Assembly: GCA_025210375.1 (NCBI GenBank)
Contig: JAOASB010000002.1
Location: 1 to 64,000, forward strand
Origin: Maledivibacter sp.
GTDB lineage: Bacteria > Bacillota > Clostridia > Peptostreptococcales > Caminicellaceae
Length of the DNA stretch: 64,000 nucleotides
Direction: 5' to 3'
Shown: positions 9,118 to 17,415 of the stretch, one piece after another
Layout: every line of letters begins with the position of its first letter
Position numbering within the stretch: position 1 is the first letter of the stretch
Translations under genes and position numbers: made by a program
The notes under the pieces: model-generated
Databases searched by the model: none
What the model saw: only the letters and a program-made list of their open reading frames with translations
Told to the model about the DNA's origin: nothing

Positions 9118-9323
9118 GAAGAAATTGTGTAATTGTTTTTTATAAAACCCATATATATAGAATTTAGTATAGACTTTAACTTATACTATGAAAACCCTAT
9201 ACTATAGATAGTTTTTAAAATCCCAATAGCTATACCATCAAATATGCTTATATCTTAAGCAATCAAATTAATGATGATATTCGCATATTAGGCTTAGCCA
9301 AGTGAGAGTTGTACAATTTTGTC
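9118..9323. repeat. Repeat family A copy 3 (inverted, with a nested family C repeat)
   Basis: Reverse orientation of the long form of family A: the stretch 9230-9302 is the reverse complement of the interior of 1-140. The ends GAAGAAATTGTGTAATTG and GTTGTACAATTTTGTC have drifted. A family C palindrome sits inside it at 9151-9206, which accounts for the extra length. Confidence 0.75.
9151..9206. repeat. Repeat family C, inserted in a family A element
   Basis: Contains AGTATAGACTTTAACTTATAC and ATGAAAACCCTATA in parts, the reverse complement of copies at 23443-23490, 40819-40868 and 51687-51738. Nested insertion implies that family C was active after family A. Confidence 0.75.
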
Positions 9324-9409
9324 AATTAAATAAGCTGCAAAATATCACAAAAAAACGAAAGAGTTTAATGAATAAGCATTGCTATTTTAGGTATTTATAT
9401 GTAAAATAA

Positions 9410-9439
9410 TTGACATAGAAATATTTTAAATGATAAGAT
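9410..9439 (+). promoter_or_regulatory. Putative sigma-A promoter of the UPF0291-cheW pair
   Basis: Consensus TTGACA (9410-9415), an 18-base spacer and TAAGAT (9434-9439), 32 bases before the start at 9472. Confidence 0.65.
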
Positions 9440-9471
9440 AGTATCAAATATAATAATTGGAGTGGTAGTAA

Positions 9472-9642
9472 ATGCTGTCAAAGGATAAATTAGACAGAAT
9501 AAACTTATTAGCAAAAAAAGCAAAAACACAAGGTTTGACTAGTCTAGAGAAGGAAGAACAAAAGAAGCTTAGACAAGAGTATTTAAATTCTTTTAGGAAA
9601 AGCTTTAGAAAGCAACTAGACTGTATAGAGTTTAAGGATTGA
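9472..9642 (+). CDS. UPF0291 (YnzC-like, DUF896) small protein
   Basis: A 56-residue, highly charged helical protein starting MLSKDKLDRINLLAKKAK, with the 'QGLTSLEKEEQKKLRQEYL' core typical of the DUF896/UPF0291 family (YnzC and YneB-like proteins of Firmicutes, linked by some to the SOS response). Its function is not established. The start at 9472 follows a weak GGAGTGG. It lies 32 bases before cheW and shares its promoter; no functional link to chemotaxis is evident. Confidence 0.85.
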   Translation: MLSKDKLDRINLLAKKAKTQGLTSLEKEEQKKLRQEYLNSFRKSFRKQLDCIEFKD

Positions 9643-9674
9643 TAAGTACGGAAGATCAAAAAGGGGGAATATTA

Positions 9675-10127
9675 GTGTCTGAGAAACAATATGTAATATT
9701 TAAATTAGGTAATGAGGAATATGGTGTAGAAATTATGAATGTAAAGGAAATAAGTGAATTTAAAGAAAGTACTAAGGTTCCCAATACGCCATATTTTGTT
9801 GATGGAATAATAAATTTAAGAGGGGAAATTATTCCAATAATAAATCTTAAAAAAAGATTTGAAGTTTCTGATGGGGAGATTGATTCTGATACAAGAATAA
9901 TTGTTATCAATATAAATGATAGAAATGTTGGATTTGTTGTAGATGAAGCTTCCCAAGTACTAAGAATAAATGATAATGATATCGATGAAGCACCTGAAAT
10001 TGTTGCTGGAGTAGATAGACAATATATTACAGGTGTAGGTAAAGTTGGAGAAAAAATTATTATTTTATTGGATTTAGAAAAAATTCTTACAGATGAGGAA
10101 AAAGAAAAATTAGGAGATTTGGAATAA
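9675..10127 (+). CDS. cheW: CheW chemotaxis coupling protein
   Basis: A 150-residue single CheW domain ('QYVIFKLGNEEYGVEI' at the N-terminus, 'GIINLRGEIIPIINL' near residue 50). CheW bridges chemoreceptors and the CheA kinase at the membrane. The GTG at 9675 has GGGGGAAT 6 bases upstream; the longer reading from 9639 overlaps the previous gene and has no site. No other chemotaxis gene is in the window, so this is an orphan copy, either separate from the main cluster or serving a dedicated receptor. Confidence 0.93.
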   Translation: MSEKQYVIFKLGNEEYGVEIMNVKEISEFKESTKVPNTPYFVDGIINLRGEIIPIINLKKRFEVSDGEIDSDTRIIVININDRNVGFVVDEASQVLRINDNDIDEAPEIVAGVDRQYITGVGKVGEKIIILLDLEKILTDEEKEKLGDLE

Positions 10128-10241
10128 TATTGTATTAAATGTTGATAAAAAAATCTTCTTTGACAACAGTAAAACCCATGATTCGCACGTCATATAGTAT
10201 ATAATCGTATCAATAATACAATATATAGTGAGGTGCGAAGG

Positions 10242-10724
10242 ATGAAAAAGATACTGTTGTTTTTTTTATTATTAATTACATTAGTAATTAATAAAAGTAT
10301 GATTTTTGCAGTAGAAGATACTAGCAGTACTGTAAGTGAGGATCAAATAATTGAAATAGGAAATGATGTACATGATCTATTAAATAAAAGAGCCCTTTTA
10401 TGGAATGAATTATTTTGCCAGCAATCTAATCTAGAGGATATAAATGAAGAATTAAAAAAAATAGTTGCTCCTCCATTACTTACATATGATATAGAAGCCT
10501 TTAGTGAGATAAAAAATGGGTGTACAAGCATGGAAAGAATACTTAAGGTGGATGTTTTAAAAGTAAAGGATGTAGAAATAGGTGAGAAGGAAATAACTGT
10601 TGATATAGAAGTAGAATGGCTTATGGAAGGATTTGAGAAAAACTATAGAGAAAATATTGATTATAGAATGAATTTAATCAAGAGTAATGAGATATGGAAA
10701 ATAAGTGATTATAAGGTTATTTAA
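10242..10724 (+). CDS. Small secreted protein of unknown function
   Basis: 160 residues. Residues 1-24 form a signal peptide (MKK, then a long hydrophobic run ending 'MIFA'). The mature part is acidic, alpha/beta-like and without recognised motif. It has a 'LLNKRALLWNELF' helix and a 'KDVEIGEKEITVDIEVEWLM' region that resembles the small secreted NTF2/DUF4829-type fold in outline only. The ATG at 10242 follows GGTGCGAAGG. It has its own spacing from cheW (about 115 bases) and is probably a separate unit. I do not recognise the family. Confidence 0.7.
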   Translation: MKKILLFFLLLITLVINKSMIFAVEDTSSTVSEDQIIEIGNDVHDLLNKRALLWNELFCQQSNLEDINEELKKIVAPPLLTYDIEAFSEIKNGCTSMERILKVDVLKVKDVEIGEKEITVDIEVEWLMEGFEKNYRENIDYRMNLIKSNEIWKISDYKVI

Positions 10725-10760
10725 TTTTAAACAATAAATTATAGAAAGTTTAGGGTAAAT

Positions 10761-10843
10761 CTTAATTTATACATATGGAAATATCCCATGTTTCTGTGGA
10801 TTTTTGATATGTATAAATTAAAGTCCTTACTTAAATCCCTATA
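10761..10843. repeat. Repeat family D with family C remnant
   Basis: The arm TTAATTTATACATAT (10763-10777) pairs with ATATGTATAAATTAA (10808-10822) around a CCCATG..CTGTGG centre. The remnant AAATCCCTATAG follows, the end of a family C unit. The same D then C order occurs at 23361-23490 and 51607-51738. Confidence 0.7.
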
Positions 10844-10901
10844 GTTATTTTGTTTTATGATGTGAATTATCTATTCACATTTTTCTTTTTGCATGACTTA
10901 A

Positions 10902-11055
10902 GGAATATTTGAAAAATAAATTATCATCCTACTCGTTCTTTTAATTCTTTTGTTCTTATTTCATTTCTTACATACAGTGATTATATTTAGGATAAAGTGT
11001 CTAAAAAATAATCAAAATCACTTTACAAACTGACCTATTTAGTTTTTTATATGAT
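10902..11055. repeat. Repeat family B copy 2
   Basis: Same orientation as 5265-5421. Shared blocks include TTTCTTACATACA-GTGA and GTGTCTAAAAAATAATCAA. The ends have decayed. Non-coding; it lies directly upstream of the DegS-like gene. Confidence 0.7.
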
Positions 11056-11157
11056 TAATTGAAAAAATTAGAAGTATAAGACTATTCCATATGTCTAAAA
11101 GATTCGATATAATTATATAATAAAAGTTATATTTCAACAAATTTATGAGGTGTTCTA

Positions 11158-12315
11158 ATGACGAGAAATGTAGATGCTAAGGTTCTGAATGGAGTGATTG
11201 ATAAAACTATTCAAGCCATTGAATCTGGCAAAAAAGAAATATTTGAGATTAGTGAAAAAGCTAGAAATGATTGTAATGAAGTTGAAAATGAACTTTATGA
11301 GCTTAAGGAAAGAGTTAGAAAAATAATAGAAGAAGTAGATAAGATAGAGATACTTGAAAAAAACAGTAGAAAAAAACTATTGATCGTTAGTAGAAATTTT
11401 GACCAGTTTAATGAGAGTGATATCAGAAAAGCTTATGAGATAGCCAATGACCTTCAAGTGAAGTTGACCTTAAAAAGACACGAAGAAAAAGAGCTTATTA
11501 AGGTAAGAAAGAGTCTTGAAATGAGACTAAAAAGATCTAAGGAAGTTGTTGACAAGGCTGAAGCTTTGACTTCCAAGGTTGGTGTAGCATTAGGATACCT
11601 AAGTGGAAATCTTCAAGGAGTTTTTGAACAGTTAGAAGATATTCAGCAAAGACAATTTATGGGAATGAAGATTATAAAAGCCCAAGAGGAAGAGAGACAA
11701 AGAGTGTCCAAGGAAATTCATGATGGGCCTGCTCAGACCATGGCAAATGTAGTGCTTAAAGCTGAATTGTGTGATAGATTATTAGATATTGATCAAGAAA
11801 AGGCTAAAAAAGAGTTACAGTTATTAAAGGAAATTGTTAGGGATAGTTTAAAGGATATAAGAAAAATAATATATGATTTACTACCAATGTCATTAGATGA
11901 TCTAGGTCTGGTACCAACAATTCAAAGGTTAGTTTTAAACTTTAGAAATGCCACTAAAACAAATATAGATTTCATTGTTAGTGAGAATAGATTAATAAAG
12001 GAATCTATTATCCAACTTACCATATTTAGAATAATCCAAGAGGGCCTCAATAATGTAAAAAAGCATGCACAAGCTGATAACGTTTTAATCAAATTAGATA
12101 TCGGAATGAACAAAATATATTTAAAGATAATAGACGATGGGATAGGATTTAATGTGAATGAGAAGGTAAATTCCCTAGATGATAAAAATGGTTTTGGTCT
12201 TTATAGTATAAGAGAGAGGGTGGATCTCCTAAATGGTAATCTTAATATAGAAAGTGAAAAGGGGAAAGGCACTAGAATAAGTGTTTCTATCCCATTATGT
12301 GAAGAGGAGGAGTAA
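11158..12315 (+). CDS. DegS-like sensor histidine kinase
   Basis: 385 residues, no membrane segments. An N-terminal coiled coil with heptads (about residues 10-170) resembles the DegS sensor domain. The HisKA_3 dimerisation domain carries the phospho-acceptor His in 'RQRVSKEIHDGPAQTMAN' (about residue 190), and the HATPase domain follows (about 285-380, 'IQEGLNNVKKHAQ' and 'DDGIGF', 'GFGLYSIRERV'). As a soluble kinase it should respond to an intracellular signal. It is 2 bases before a cognate DegU-like regulator. The target genes are not evident. Confidence 0.92.
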   Translation: MTRNVDAKVLNGVIDKTIQAIESGKKEIFEISEKARNDCNEVENELYELKERVRKIIEEVDKIEILEKNSRKKLLIVSRNFDQFNESDIRKAYEIANDLQVKLTLKRHEEKELIKVRKSLEMRLKRSKEVVDKAEALTSKVGVALGYLSGNLQGVFEQLEDIQQRQFMGMKIIKAQEEERQRVSKEIHDGPAQTMANVVLKAELCDRLLDIDQEKAKKELQLLKEIVRDSLKDIRKIIYDLLPMSLDDLGLVPTIQRLVLNFRNATKTNIDFIVSENRLIKESIIQLTIFRIIQEGLNNVKKHAQADNVLIKLDIGMNKIYLKIIDDGIGFNVNEKVNSLDDKNGFGLYSIRERVDLLNGNLNIESEKGKGTRISVSIPLCEEEE

Positions 12316-12317
12316 GT

Positions 12318-12977
12318 ATGGAGGAAAATAAGATTAGAATTCTCATAGTCGATGATCATTCTCTAATGAGGCAAGGTTTAAAGCAAATTTTAGAAATAGA
12401 GGAGGACATCGAGGTAGTTGGATTAGCTGTAGATGGTGAAGATGGTTTAGAAAAATGCTTGAAGCTTAAGCCCGATGTAATACTTTTGGATATAAATATG
12501 CCGAATATGAATGGAATACAAACACTAAGAAGAATTAAAGATATGGGAATAGATACAAAGGTAATTATGCTAACCATCCATGACGATAGAGAATATCTAT
12601 TTGAAACCGTTAATATTGGAGCAGAAGGATATGTGCTAAAGGATGCTGAATCAAATAGCCTAATTAGAGCCATAAGAAATGTACATTTAGGGGAGTCTTA
12701 TATTCATCCTAGCCTAGCTTCAGAATTTGTTAGAGAGTATAAAAGCCGTGGTAAGGATTCGGATAAAGAGAATAACAAGAATAAATTAACTAGGAGAGAA
12801 TATGAAGTATTAACCCTTATAGCTGAAGGACTCAATAATAAAGAAATCGCTGAAAGCCTATTTATTAGTGAAAAAACTGTAAAAAATCATGTTTCCAATA
12901 TATTTAAGAAGATTGAAGTTAATGATAGAACTCAAGCAGCTATCTATGCTTTTAAGCATAATATAAAAAAGATTTAG
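12318..12977 (+). CDS. DegU-like response regulator (NarL/LuxR type)
   Basis: 219 residues. A receiver domain (1-125) has the acidic pocket 'VDDH' and phospho-acceptor Asp in 'PDVILLDINMPNMNG' (about residue 56). A LuxR-type helix-turn-helix (about 150-215) carries 'LTRREYEVLTLIAEGLNNKE' and 'ISEKTVKNHVSNIFKKI'. Its AGGAGGAG ribosome-binding site lies within the end of the kinase gene, so the two are translationally linked. Both resemble DegS/DegU, which in Bacillus control exoenzymes and motility; the regulon here is unknown. Confidence 0.94.
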   Translation: MEENKIRILIVDDHSLMRQGLKQILEIEEDIEVVGLAVDGEDGLEKCLKLKPDVILLDINMPNMNGIQTLRRIKDMGIDTKVIMLTIHDDREYLFETVNIGAEGYVLKDAESNSLIRAIRNVHLGESYIHPSLASEFVREYKSRGKDSDKENNKNKLTRREYEVLTLIAEGLNNKEIAESLFISEKTVKNHVSNIFKKIEVNDRTQAAIYAFKHNIKKI

Positions 12978-13006
12978 TACTTTGACTAGATATCTTAATT
13001 TGACTC

Positions 13007-13045
13007 AAAACTTAGTGGCTTAATGTCGCTGAGTTTTATTTTAAT
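13007..13045 (+). terminator. Weak terminator after the DegU-like gene
   Basis: AAAACTTAG (13007-13015) pairs with CTGAGTTTT (13029-13037), followed by ATTTTAATTTTT. Confidence 0.6.
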
Positions 13046-13064
13046 TTTTGGGAAAAATAAATAA

Positions 13065-13221
13065 GGCATATGAAAAAAATAGACAACTTAGACCATGAAG
13101 TGATTTTGATTATTTTCTAGGCACTGGGTCGTGTACATCCTCACTACATACAAGTCATCCGGTAAAGACTAAAAGAATTAAAAGGACGAGTAAAATGATC
13201 AGTTTATTTTTTGAATATGAC
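13065..13221. repeat. Repeat family B copy 3 (inverted)
   Basis: Starts GGCATATGAAAAAAATAG. Its interior GTGATTTTGATTATTTTC is the reverse complement of the motif in copies 1 and 2. About 157 bases, non-coding. Confidence 0.78.
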
Positions 13222-13240
13222 TAAAACTTATATATGACTA

Positions 13241-13269
13241 TTGACAAATTTTCAGAAAAAAAATAATAT
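13241..13269 (+). promoter_or_regulatory. Putative sigma-A promoter of the M18 aminopeptidase gene
   Basis: Consensus TTGACA (13241-13246), a 17-base spacer, TAATAT (13264-13269), 52 bases before the start codon. Confidence 0.7.
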
Positions 13270-13321
13270 TAAGTTAGAAAAAATAATACATATAAAAATA
13301 TTTTTATTGTGGAGGTAATAT

Positions 13322-14746
13322 ATGGATATGAAATTTAAAGAAATACATGAAAGAGTAACCTACAAGTTCAAGAACGTATGGGAGGAAATCAGCGAAGCTG
13401 AGAAGCAAGCTACATTTGATCTTTCAGATGAATACAAAAACTTCTTAGATAATGGTAAAACTGAGAGAGAATGTGTAGATGAGATAGTGAAAGTAGCAAA
13501 GCATGAGGGATTTAGGAATTTGGAAGAAATTATAAAGGGTAATGAAGAAATAAAGCTAGGTATGAAAATTTATGCAAATAATAAGGGTAAAGCGGCGCTA
13601 TTATTGGTAGTGGGTGAAGATAAAATAGACAAAGGTATGAATGTAGTGGGAACCCATATAGATTCCCCTAGATTAGACTTAAAGCCATTTCCATTGTATG
13701 AAGACGGTGGATTAGCTTTTCTTAAAACCCATTATTATGGTGGTATAAGAAAATATCAATGGGCATCCCTCCCCCTAGCACTACATGGGGTGATATTTAA
13801 AAAGAATGGTGAAAAAATTAATATAGTTATTGGGGAGAAAGAAGATGATCCAGTATTCTTTATAACGGATTTACTTCCACATTTAGCGAAGGATCAAAAC
13901 CAAAAGAAGCTTGGGGAAGGAATCACTGGTGAAAGTCTAAATATAGTAGTAGGGAATATACCCCTTGGTGATAAAGATATTAAGGACAAAGTAAAATTTC
14001 ATATAATGAAAATATTAAACGATCAATATGGTATAGAGGAAGATGATTTTACCACTGCAGAGATAGAGGTAGTACCAGCTGGTAAGACTAGAGATGTAGG
14101 ACTTGATAAGGGTCTTTTAGGTGGATATGGTCATGATGATAGGGTATGCTCCTTTGCAGCTTTGAAGGCCATTACTCAGATAGAGAATCCTAAAAGGACT
14201 TGTGTATCTTTTTTTGCTGATAAAGAAGAAGTGGGAAGCCAAGGAAATACTGGTATGCAGTCAATGTTTTTTGAAAATATGGTGGCGGAGCTTATTGCAT
14301 TACAAAATAAGGATTACAATGGATTGCTTTTGAAAAGAGCTTTTTCATCTACAAGGGTTTTATCGGGAGACGTTGCCGCTGGATTTGATCCAAATTATCC
14401 TGATGTACATGATAAAAGAAATGCTGCTTTCATAAGTAATGGGGTGTCAATAGTTAAATATACAGGAGCAAGAGGAAAGTCAGGTTGTAACGATGCTAAT
14501 GCTGAATTTACAGCCGATGTGAGAAAAATATTTAATGACAATGAGGTAGTATGGCAGATTGGAGAGCTAGGAAAAGTCGATCAAGGCGGCGGCGGAACTA
14601 TTGCATATATACTGGCTAATTATGGAGCAGAAGTAATAGACTGTGGAACGCCAGTGCTTAGTATGCATGCTCCATTTGAATTAGTTAGTAAAGCCGATTT
14701 ATATATGACATTTAAGGGATATAAAGCCTTTTTAAAAGATGCATAA
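13322..14746 (+). CDS. M18 family aminopeptidase (aminopeptidase I)
   Basis: A 474-residue zinc aminopeptidase of family M18, which removes N-terminal (often acidic) residues from peptides in the cytoplasm and forms large tetrahedral dodecamers. The metal-site motifs are visible: 'GTHIDSPRLDLKP' (first His and Asp, about residue 108), 'GGYGHDDRVCSFAAL' (about 260), 'FADKEEVGSQG' with the catalytic Glu (about 300), and a C-terminal 'SMHAPFELVSKAD'. The length is typical. The ATG at 13322 follows GGAGGTAATAT. Single gene with its own promoter and terminators. Confidence 0.95.
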   Translation: MDMKFKEIHERVTYKFKNVWEEISEAEKQATFDLSDEYKNFLDNGKTERECVDEIVKVAKHEGFRNLEEIIKGNEEIKLGMKIYANNKGKAALLLVVGEDKIDKGMNVVGTHIDSPRLDLKPFPLYEDGGLAFLKTHYYGGIRKYQWASLPLALHGVIFKKNGEKINIVIGEKEDDPVFFITDLLPHLAKDQNQKKLGEGITGESLNIVVGNIPLGDKDIKDKVKFHIMKILNDQYGIEEDDFTTAEIEVVPAGKTRDVGLDKGLLGGYGHDDRVCSFAALKAITQIENPKRTCVSFFADKEEVGSQGNTGMQSMFFENMVAELIALQNKDYNGLLLKRAFSSTRVLSGDVAAGFDPNYPDVHDKRNAAFISNGVSIVKYTGARGKSGCNDANAEFTADVRKIFNDNEVVWQIGELGKVDQGGGGTIAYILANYGAEVIDCGTPVLSMHAPFELVSKADLYMTFKGYKAFLKDA

Positions 14747-14758
14747 TAAACTAAAAAC

Positions 14759-14786
14759 AAATCCCACCGTTAAGGTGGGATTTCAG
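14759..14786. terminator. Bidirectional terminator hairpin between M18 and LysR genes
   Basis: AAATCCCACC pairs with GGTGGGATTT; A/T runs on both sides fit termination in both directions. A second copy is at 14934-14959. Confidence 0.7.
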
Positions 14787-14959
14787 ATTGTTGACAAAGT
14801 CAACAAGGTGGCAGGCTACCTAAAAAACTGAAGTTCGAGGCGTGCTGAAAGCGAGAGACCGTAGCGTATATAGACATACGTAAGGGTTCTTGTTTGAAGC
14901 GACAACGAAGAAATTCGGGTTTTTAGGTGGACTGAGATCCCACCATGAAGGTGGGATTT
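14759..14959. repeat. Repeat family F copy 2 (inverted) between duplicated terminator hairpins
   Basis: Two near-identical hairpins (ATCCCACC/GGTGGGAT) at 14759-14783 and 14936-14959 flank an element that is the reverse complement of 489-640. It includes the small stem TTGTTGAC/GTCAACAA and the block AGGCTACCTAAAAAACTG. The hairpins differ in sequence from those at copy 1 but are identical to each other here. They terminate both the aminopeptidase and the convergent LysR gene. Confidence 0.8.
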
Positions 14960-14960
14960 G

Positions 14961-15854
14961 TTATTTTCTAGATTCTAAAACAAATTTTTTAAAGGTTTCA
15001 GCCAGAGGAGAAAGTGCCCTGCTTTTATGATAAACAAAATAGAACTTTCTTTTAAATTCAAAATCCCTTATATGAATCCTTTTTATAAGATGATTTCTTA
15101 TATCGCTACTAACAGCCTGCTGGGATATAAATGTAACACCTAATTCCTTTTTAACACATTGCTTTATAGTTTCCGTATCTTCAATATAAGCTATTACATT
15201 TAAATTATCCGTAGAGAAATTATGTTCCTCAAGTAAAATTTCAACTATATTTCTTGTTCCAGAGCCTTCTTCACGCATAATTAGTGGAAGATGCAGTAGA
15301 TCCTTTAATGTAATACGATTGATCTTAGAATATTGACCCTTATTTGAAGCCGCAAGAATAATATTGTCATCTAAAATTTCTAGATATTCTAATTGCTTAA
15401 AATCTTTTTTAGCACCAACAATACCAAAATCTATTTCTCCAGATAATATTTTATTAATTACTTGACTGGTATCATACTTTCTTAAAACATATTTAACATC
15501 AGGATATATCTTGCTGAACTTTTTCAAAAGTTCAGGAAGAAAATATTGTTCTGGTATAGTGCTTGATGAAATCTCTAATATTCCTTCAATTTTACCCATA
15601 AACTGATTAAGGGAAAAAAATGCATTATCTCTTTTGTTTAGAATATCGATAGCATATTCATAAAGCAGAGTACCAGCCTTTGTTAAGGTGATGTTTTTAT
15701 TAGCTCTATTTATTAACACAGTATTAAGTTGTTTTTCTAAACCAATTATATGATTACTTACTGTTGGCTGAGTAATAAAAAGGTTTTCAGCAGCCTTTGA
15801 AAAGCTTTTCAGCTTTGCTACTGCCACGAAGGTTTCTAACTGTTTAAAATCCAT
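14961..15854 (-). CDS. LysR family transcriptional regulator (CysB-like/selenium-associated type)
   Basis: 297 residues. An N-terminal winged helix-turn-helix ('MDFKQLETFVAVAKLKSFSK', 'LFITQPTVSNHI', residues 1-60) precedes a periplasmic-binding-like effector domain (about 90-295, 'EGILEISSSTIPEQYFLPEL', 'MREEGSGTRNIVE'). The wording of the effector domain is close to the LysR subfamily associated with selenium metabolism in Clostridia; no selenium genes are present here, so that is only a family resemblance. I chose the ATG at 15854 (GGGGTG upstream). It is convergent with the M18 gene and divergent from the small gene at 16078. Confidence 0.88.
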   Translation of the reverse strand: MDFKQLETFVAVAKLKSFSKAAENLFITQPTVSNHIIGLEKQLNTVLINRANKNITLTKAGTLLYEYAIDILNKRDNAFFSLNQFMGKIEGILEISSSTIPEQYFLPELLKKFSKIYPDVKYVLRKYDTSQVINKILSGEIDFGIVGAKKDFKQLEYLEILDDNIILAASNKGQYSKINRITLKDLLHLPLIMREEGSGTRNIVEILLEEHNFSTDNLNVIAYIEDTETIKQCVKKELGVTFISQQAVSSDIRNHLIKRIHIRDFEFKRKFYFVYHKSRALSPLAETFKKFVLESRK

Positions 15855-16077
15855 AATTAACACCCCAATATAAATATCATAAAATAATAGTAACATTAAT
15901 AATTATTTTTTTCAAACATATATATTTTATTTATATGTAAAGAAATTATATAAAATATAATATATTTATTTACTTACTATCTCAAACTAGTAGGTAAGTT
16001 AGTAGATCATTAAAACTTAAAATCAAAGGAATAAAAAATATAAAATAGAAAAAAATACTCTTAGATGGAGGTGAACT
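15855..16077. promoter_or_regulatory. Divergent control region of the LysR gene and small gene 16078
   Basis: About 220 AT-rich bases. It contains an imperfect palindromic stretch around 15976-16005 (ACTTACTATC..TAGTAGGTAAGTTAGTAG), which could be an operator. No clear promoter boxes were chosen. Confidence 0.35.
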
Positions 16078-16251
16078 ATGAAAAACAATAAAAATTTTAT
16101 GGATAAAGGAGAAAAAAGCTCTATAATTTCAAGGGTGAAAGGGATAACAACCAAAATTCAAAGTATCGGTGGAAATGGGAAAAAAGGCATGGAATGTGAG
16201 GAAATGAAGCTGAAACGTTCTGAAGAACTTAGCCCAGATGACTTTGAATAA
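16078..16251 (+). CDS. Small protein of unknown function
   Basis: 57 residues, starting MKNNKNFMDKGEKSSIIS, basic in the first half and acidic at the end. There is one Cys (position 40) and no hydrophobic segment. GGAGGTGA lies 5 bases before the ATG, which is the main reason to call it real. It is divergent from the LysR regulator, so it could be its target. I do not recognise a family. Confidence 0.55.
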   Translation: MKNNKNFMDKGEKSSIISRVKGITTKIQSIGGNGKKGMECEEMKLKRSEELSPDDFE

Positions 16252-16420
16252 AAACACGTTATAATTTTGATAATAATTTATTATGATCTACAAAGGGATT
16301 GATGGCTCAGACTTTAATATAAGCTATTAATCCTTTTTATTTTGTGAAAGGTTAATATTATATTATAATTAAATCCCTATAGAAATGCAATTTTCAAAAT
16401 TAATAAAAGAAGGTGAAGTG

Positions 16421-16732
16421 ATGACTGAGTTTACTTCAAAGTTACTAGAAATAATAAAAACCATCCCAAATGGAAAAGTGACAACCTATGGAAGATTGGC
16501 TGTGATGGCAGGAAATCCTAGGGGGGCTAGGCAGGTGGCTTGGGTCCTTAAAGCTTATTCTAAAAAATATGATCTGCCTTGGCATAGGATTATAAATTCT
16601 AAAGGAATGATTTCTCTTGAAGAAGGTCATGGGTTTGAGCTTCAAAAGTCTTTGTTAGAGGGAGAAGGTATTTGTGTAAATAAGAATGGAAGTATTGATT
16701 TAGATACATATTTGTGGGGAAAAGACTCTTAA
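16421..16732 (+). CDS. Alkyltransferase-like protein (ATL, MGMT family without catalytic Cys)
   Basis: 103 residues, the DNA-binding domain of the O6-alkylguanine-DNA alkyltransferase family. 'IPNGKVTTYGRLAVMAGNPRGARQVAWVL' spans the helix-turn-helix and arginine finger in separate parts, but the active-site PCHR is replaced by PWHR (about residue 60). That is the hallmark of alkyltransferase-like proteins, which bind alkylated guanine and flag it for nucleotide excision repair rather than removing the alkyl group. The ATG at 16421 follows GAAGGTGAAG. A single small gene. Confidence 0.9.
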   Translation: MTEFTSKLLEIIKTIPNGKVTTYGRLAVMAGNPRGARQVAWVLKAYSKKYDLPWHRIINSKGMISLEEGHGFELQKSLLEGEGICVNKNGSIDLDTYLWGKDS

Positions 16733-16813
16733 CCAACAAAATATTGAAAAATATTACATAAATTCATTATATTAAATAAAAATAAAAAAAATGTATATTA
16801 TTTGTCGAACTTA

Positions 16814-16842
16814 TTTACTTAATATAATTAATAAAGTATAAT
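16814..16842 (+). promoter_or_regulatory. Putative sigma-A promoter of the rhodanese gene
   Basis: TTTACT (16814-16819), a 17-base spacer, TATAAT (16837-16842). Confidence 0.5.
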
Positions 16843-16908
16843 CTATATATATAAATAGCATATGCTAATATAATGCTGATGAAATCTTATAAAAACGGAG
16901 GGGATAGA

Positions 16909-17295
16909 ATGGAATATGTTCATGAAGGCGTTGAGAAGTATTTTAAAAATTTACGGAATGGCTGTAATAACCTAATTAATTGCCAGCAATTAAAAGAAAG
17001 AATGGTAGCGGGAGAAGAATTGTTTTTACTTGATATTAGAAAAAAAGATGATTACCAAAAAGGGCATATAGAAGGTGCCTTTCATGCTGAATGGCCAGAA
17101 GTATTAGATTTTATCAAAGAAGATGTTTTTAAGAAAGATGATAAAGTTATTGTTATATGCTATACTGGTCAAACCGCTGGGCAAATTGTATCCATCCTTA
17201 GAGTTCTAGGTTATGATGCTTGCTCTTTAATGGGAGGCATGATGAATGGTTGGTTAAAAGATGATATGCCAATTCAGGCAAGCTGTAGTACATGA
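16909..17295 (+). CDS. Single-domain rhodanese-like protein
   Basis: A 128-residue rhodanese (sulfurtransferase) domain. 'LFLLDIRKKDDYQKGHIEGAFHAEW' forms the N-terminal part in segments, and the active-site loop with Cys is in 'VIVICYTGQTAGQI' (about residue 84). Such proteins move sulfane sulfur from thiosulfate or persulfides to acceptors in the cytoplasm. The loop C-Y-T-G-Q-T fits active single-domain rhodaneses. The ATG at 16909 follows GGAGGGGATAGA; the longer frame from 16873 has no site. The partner is unknown. Confidence 0.92.
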   Translation: MEYVHEGVEKYFKNLRNGCNNLINCQQLKERMVAGEELFLLDIRKKDDYQKGHIEGAFHAEWPEVLDFIKEDVFKKDDKVIVICYTGQTAGQIVSILRVLGYDACSLMGGMMNGWLKDDMPIQASCST

Positions 17296-17369
17296 GCTTA
17301 AAGCAAATTCTCTAGTTTAGAGATAATCCTAAGCTAATATGATTATAAAAATTTATTCTGAAATATTTT

Positions 17370-17406
17370 GGGGCTGAAGTAAAGACGTTATCTTTATTTC
17401 AGCCCC
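17370..17406 (-). terminator. Strong hairpin between rhodanese and ABC-F genes
   Basis: GGGGCTGAA-TAAAG pairs with CTTTA-TTCAGCCCC, about 14 bp. It ends the minus-strand ABC-F gene 10 bases after its stop and may also stop the rhodanese transcript. T runs are modest on either side. Confidence 0.6.
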
Positions 17407-17415
17407 AGTTGACAT

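Noticed and set aside
14961..16251. Selenium-utilisation locus around the LysR regulator
   Set aside because: The regulator resembles the selenium-associated subfamily, but no selD, selA, selB or yedF gene is adjacent.
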